From an uncultured Verrucomicrobiota bacterium (GTDB taxonomy: Bacteria > Verrucomicrobiota > Verrucomicrobiia > Opitutales > Opitutaceae): a stretch of 64,000 nucleotides of DNA. The stretch spans positions 8,001 to 72,000 of the forward strand of contig CAIQAB010000013.1 in the NCBI GenBank assembly GCA_903869675.1. Direction: 5' to 3'. The position numbers were made by a program, and so were the translations under genes. Under the pieces are notes generated by a model, which was not told the origin of the DNA, searched no databases, and saw only the letters and a list, made by a program, of their open reading frames with translations. Shown one piece after another: positions 63,181-64,000 of this stretch; the stretch's first letter is position 1; the number at the start of each line of letters is the position of its first letter.

Positions 63181-64000
63181 TCAAAGTTTTCCGGTGAAGG
63201 CTTTGTGCAGCAGCGACTTCTTTAACGCCTCCAGCGCGGCGAGCTTCCGCTCGTAGAGGCGGGCGAGGCGTTGGGTTTCTTCCGACAATCGGTCAAGCTT
63301 TGCGACGATCCGCTGCTGTTCGGCCAGCGGGGGGACGGGAATCGGCGTCAGGCCGAGGTTGCTTCTGCTAATTCGGTTGCGCGTTGTGCCGGTGCATTCG
63401 TTGGCGACCGTCGTGAGGTAGTCGTCGGACTGTGAGTAGTGATTGAAGAACGTCGGAAGAAGTTGCTTCGGGTTGAATCGAAGAATTGTGCAATCCACGG
63501 CGGTAATCATTCGCTCGCCAGTGTCCGGCAGAATGCAACTTCGCCCCACCGGGTCGGGCAGCCGCGACACGAGGCAGTCGCCCTCGAAAATTTCGGTGCA
63601 GCGCAGTCGCTTGAAGGTCGCTTCCGAGATGTAGCGGGCTTTCTCGGCGCGGTCTTTGAACAAGCCTTCGCCGACGTTGCCGGTTTGGATGAGGCGGATG
63701 CCTTCGGACGACTGGTCTTTGCTTTCGACCCAATCGCCGTCGGCGAACACCTCGCACACATCCCCCAGCGATTTCTCCACCCACCCCGGGCCGCGCTGTG
63801 TGAAGACGGATTGGAGGTGGCTTTCGAAGAGGGCGCGGGCGTTTTGGAGGTTCTTTTCGGCGTTGGCTTTGGCGGTGGCGAGGCCCTCAAACGCTTCGTC
63901 CAGCAGGCCGACGATCCGCTGCTGTTCGGCCAGCGGGGGGAGCGCGATTGTCAGCCCGAGAACTTGCTCGCGCGAGATGCCCGGGATTGCAGCTCCCGTG
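63181..64000 (-). CDS. hsdS: Type I restriction enzyme specificity subunit (partial, runs off the window)
   Basis: The frame is open from the stop at 63181 to the window edge, at least 272 codons; the internal GTG at 63780 is not the start. HsdS carries two target-recognition domains and sets the methylation and cutting site. Visible: the end of domain 1 with its conserved region (IALPPLAEQQRIVGLLDEAF), then all of domain 2 (VEKSLGDVCEVFADGDWVES ... NRISRSNLGLTPIPVPPLAEQQRIVAKLDRL), and the final coiled coil ALEALKKSLLHKAFTGKL. PPLAEQQRIV occurs twice, as expected for the two central helices. hsdM should lie beyond 64000. Confidence 0.95.
   Translation of the reverse strand, partial: TGAAIPGISREQVLGLTIALPPLAEQQRIVGLLDEAFEGLATAKANAEKNLQNARALFESHLQSVFTQRGPGWVEKSLGDVCEVFADGDWVESKDQSSEGIRLIQTGNVGEGLFKDRAEKARYISEATFKRLRCTEIFEGDCLVSRLPDPVGRSCILPDTGERMITAVDCTILRFNPKQLLPTFFNHYSQSDDYLTTVANECTGTTRNRISRSNLGLTPIPVPPLAEQQRIVAKLDRLSEETQRLARLYERKLAALEALKKSLLHKAFTGKL
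63185..63276 (-). repeat. 92-bp direct repeat, copy 2 (in intact hsdS)
   Basis: Partner of 62006-62097, within the 3' end of hsdS. Confidence 0.9.

Noticed and set aside
63181-63780. Reading hsdS as a 199-residue protein starting at GTG 63780
   Set aside because: The frame stays open to the window edge and encodes the end of the first recognition domain and its conserved PPLAEQQRIV region.

Overview
The window looks like chromosomal DNA from a GC-rich, polysaccharide-degrading bacterium of the Verrucomicrobiota, most likely Opitutaceae or a relative. This rests on gene content: PEP-CTERM proteins, autotransporter-associated repeat proteins, an S74-chaperone fibre protein, an H-X9-DG pseudopilin, secreted proteins ending in a Ca-binding 'DPDGDG' plus 'STDL.TW' tail, and a very dense set of pectin-degradation genes. 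No rRNA, tRNA or CRISPR was seen.

Layout. (1) 1-13903: a minus-strand run of five secreted or envelope genes (298 aa, 587 aa, S74 fibre protein, a giant 2751 aa protein and a lipoprotein). The C-terminal third of the giant protein resembles the pore-forming and TcB-binding end of Tc-toxin A subunits. (2) 14376-25946: pectin operon I on the plus strand (putative glycosidase, kduI, kduD, DUF4861, a GH105-GH28 fusion, hexuronate-type MFS transporter, PL10 pectate lyase, CE8 pectin methylesterase). (3) 26313-35318: a PEP-CTERM protein, a GH29 fucosidase, a REP-associated transposase with scattered repeat copies, and a 1.47 kb-residue-class autotransporter-repeat/PEP-CTERM protein. (4) 35319-39221: minus-strand operon of a second MFS transporter, an esterase and a GH43 enzyme. 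A perfect 32-bp palindrome separates it from (5) 39387-47089: plus-strand pectin operon II (GH28, GH28, a CE12-CE8 fusion, esterase, and a paralogue of the first gene of operon I). (6) 47139-54103, minus: a PL1 pectate lyase and a 1182 aa Ig-domain protein that share an unrecognised ~280-residue module. (7) 54592-58661, plus: pseudopilin, GH28 and tagaturonate epimerase (uxaE), ended by a terminator. (8) 58740-64000, minus: a type I restriction locus (hsdR, PD-(D/E)XK nuclease, TPR protein, partial hsdS), with a duplicated hsdS tail flanking the TPR gene.

How it works together. CE8 and CE12 esterases strip methyl and acetyl groups. PL1, PL10 and GH28 cut homogalacturonan and related backbones. 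GH105, GH43, GH29 and the uncharacterised glycosidases trim oligomers and side chains. Two ACS-family transporters would import hexuronates or small products. KduI and KduD carry the unsaturated-uronate (DKI/DKII) branch towards 2-keto-3-deoxygluconate, and UxaE links tagaturonate (from galacturonate) to fructuronate. The later enzymes (uronate isomerase, KDG kinase and aldolase) and a dedicated regulator gene are not in the window.
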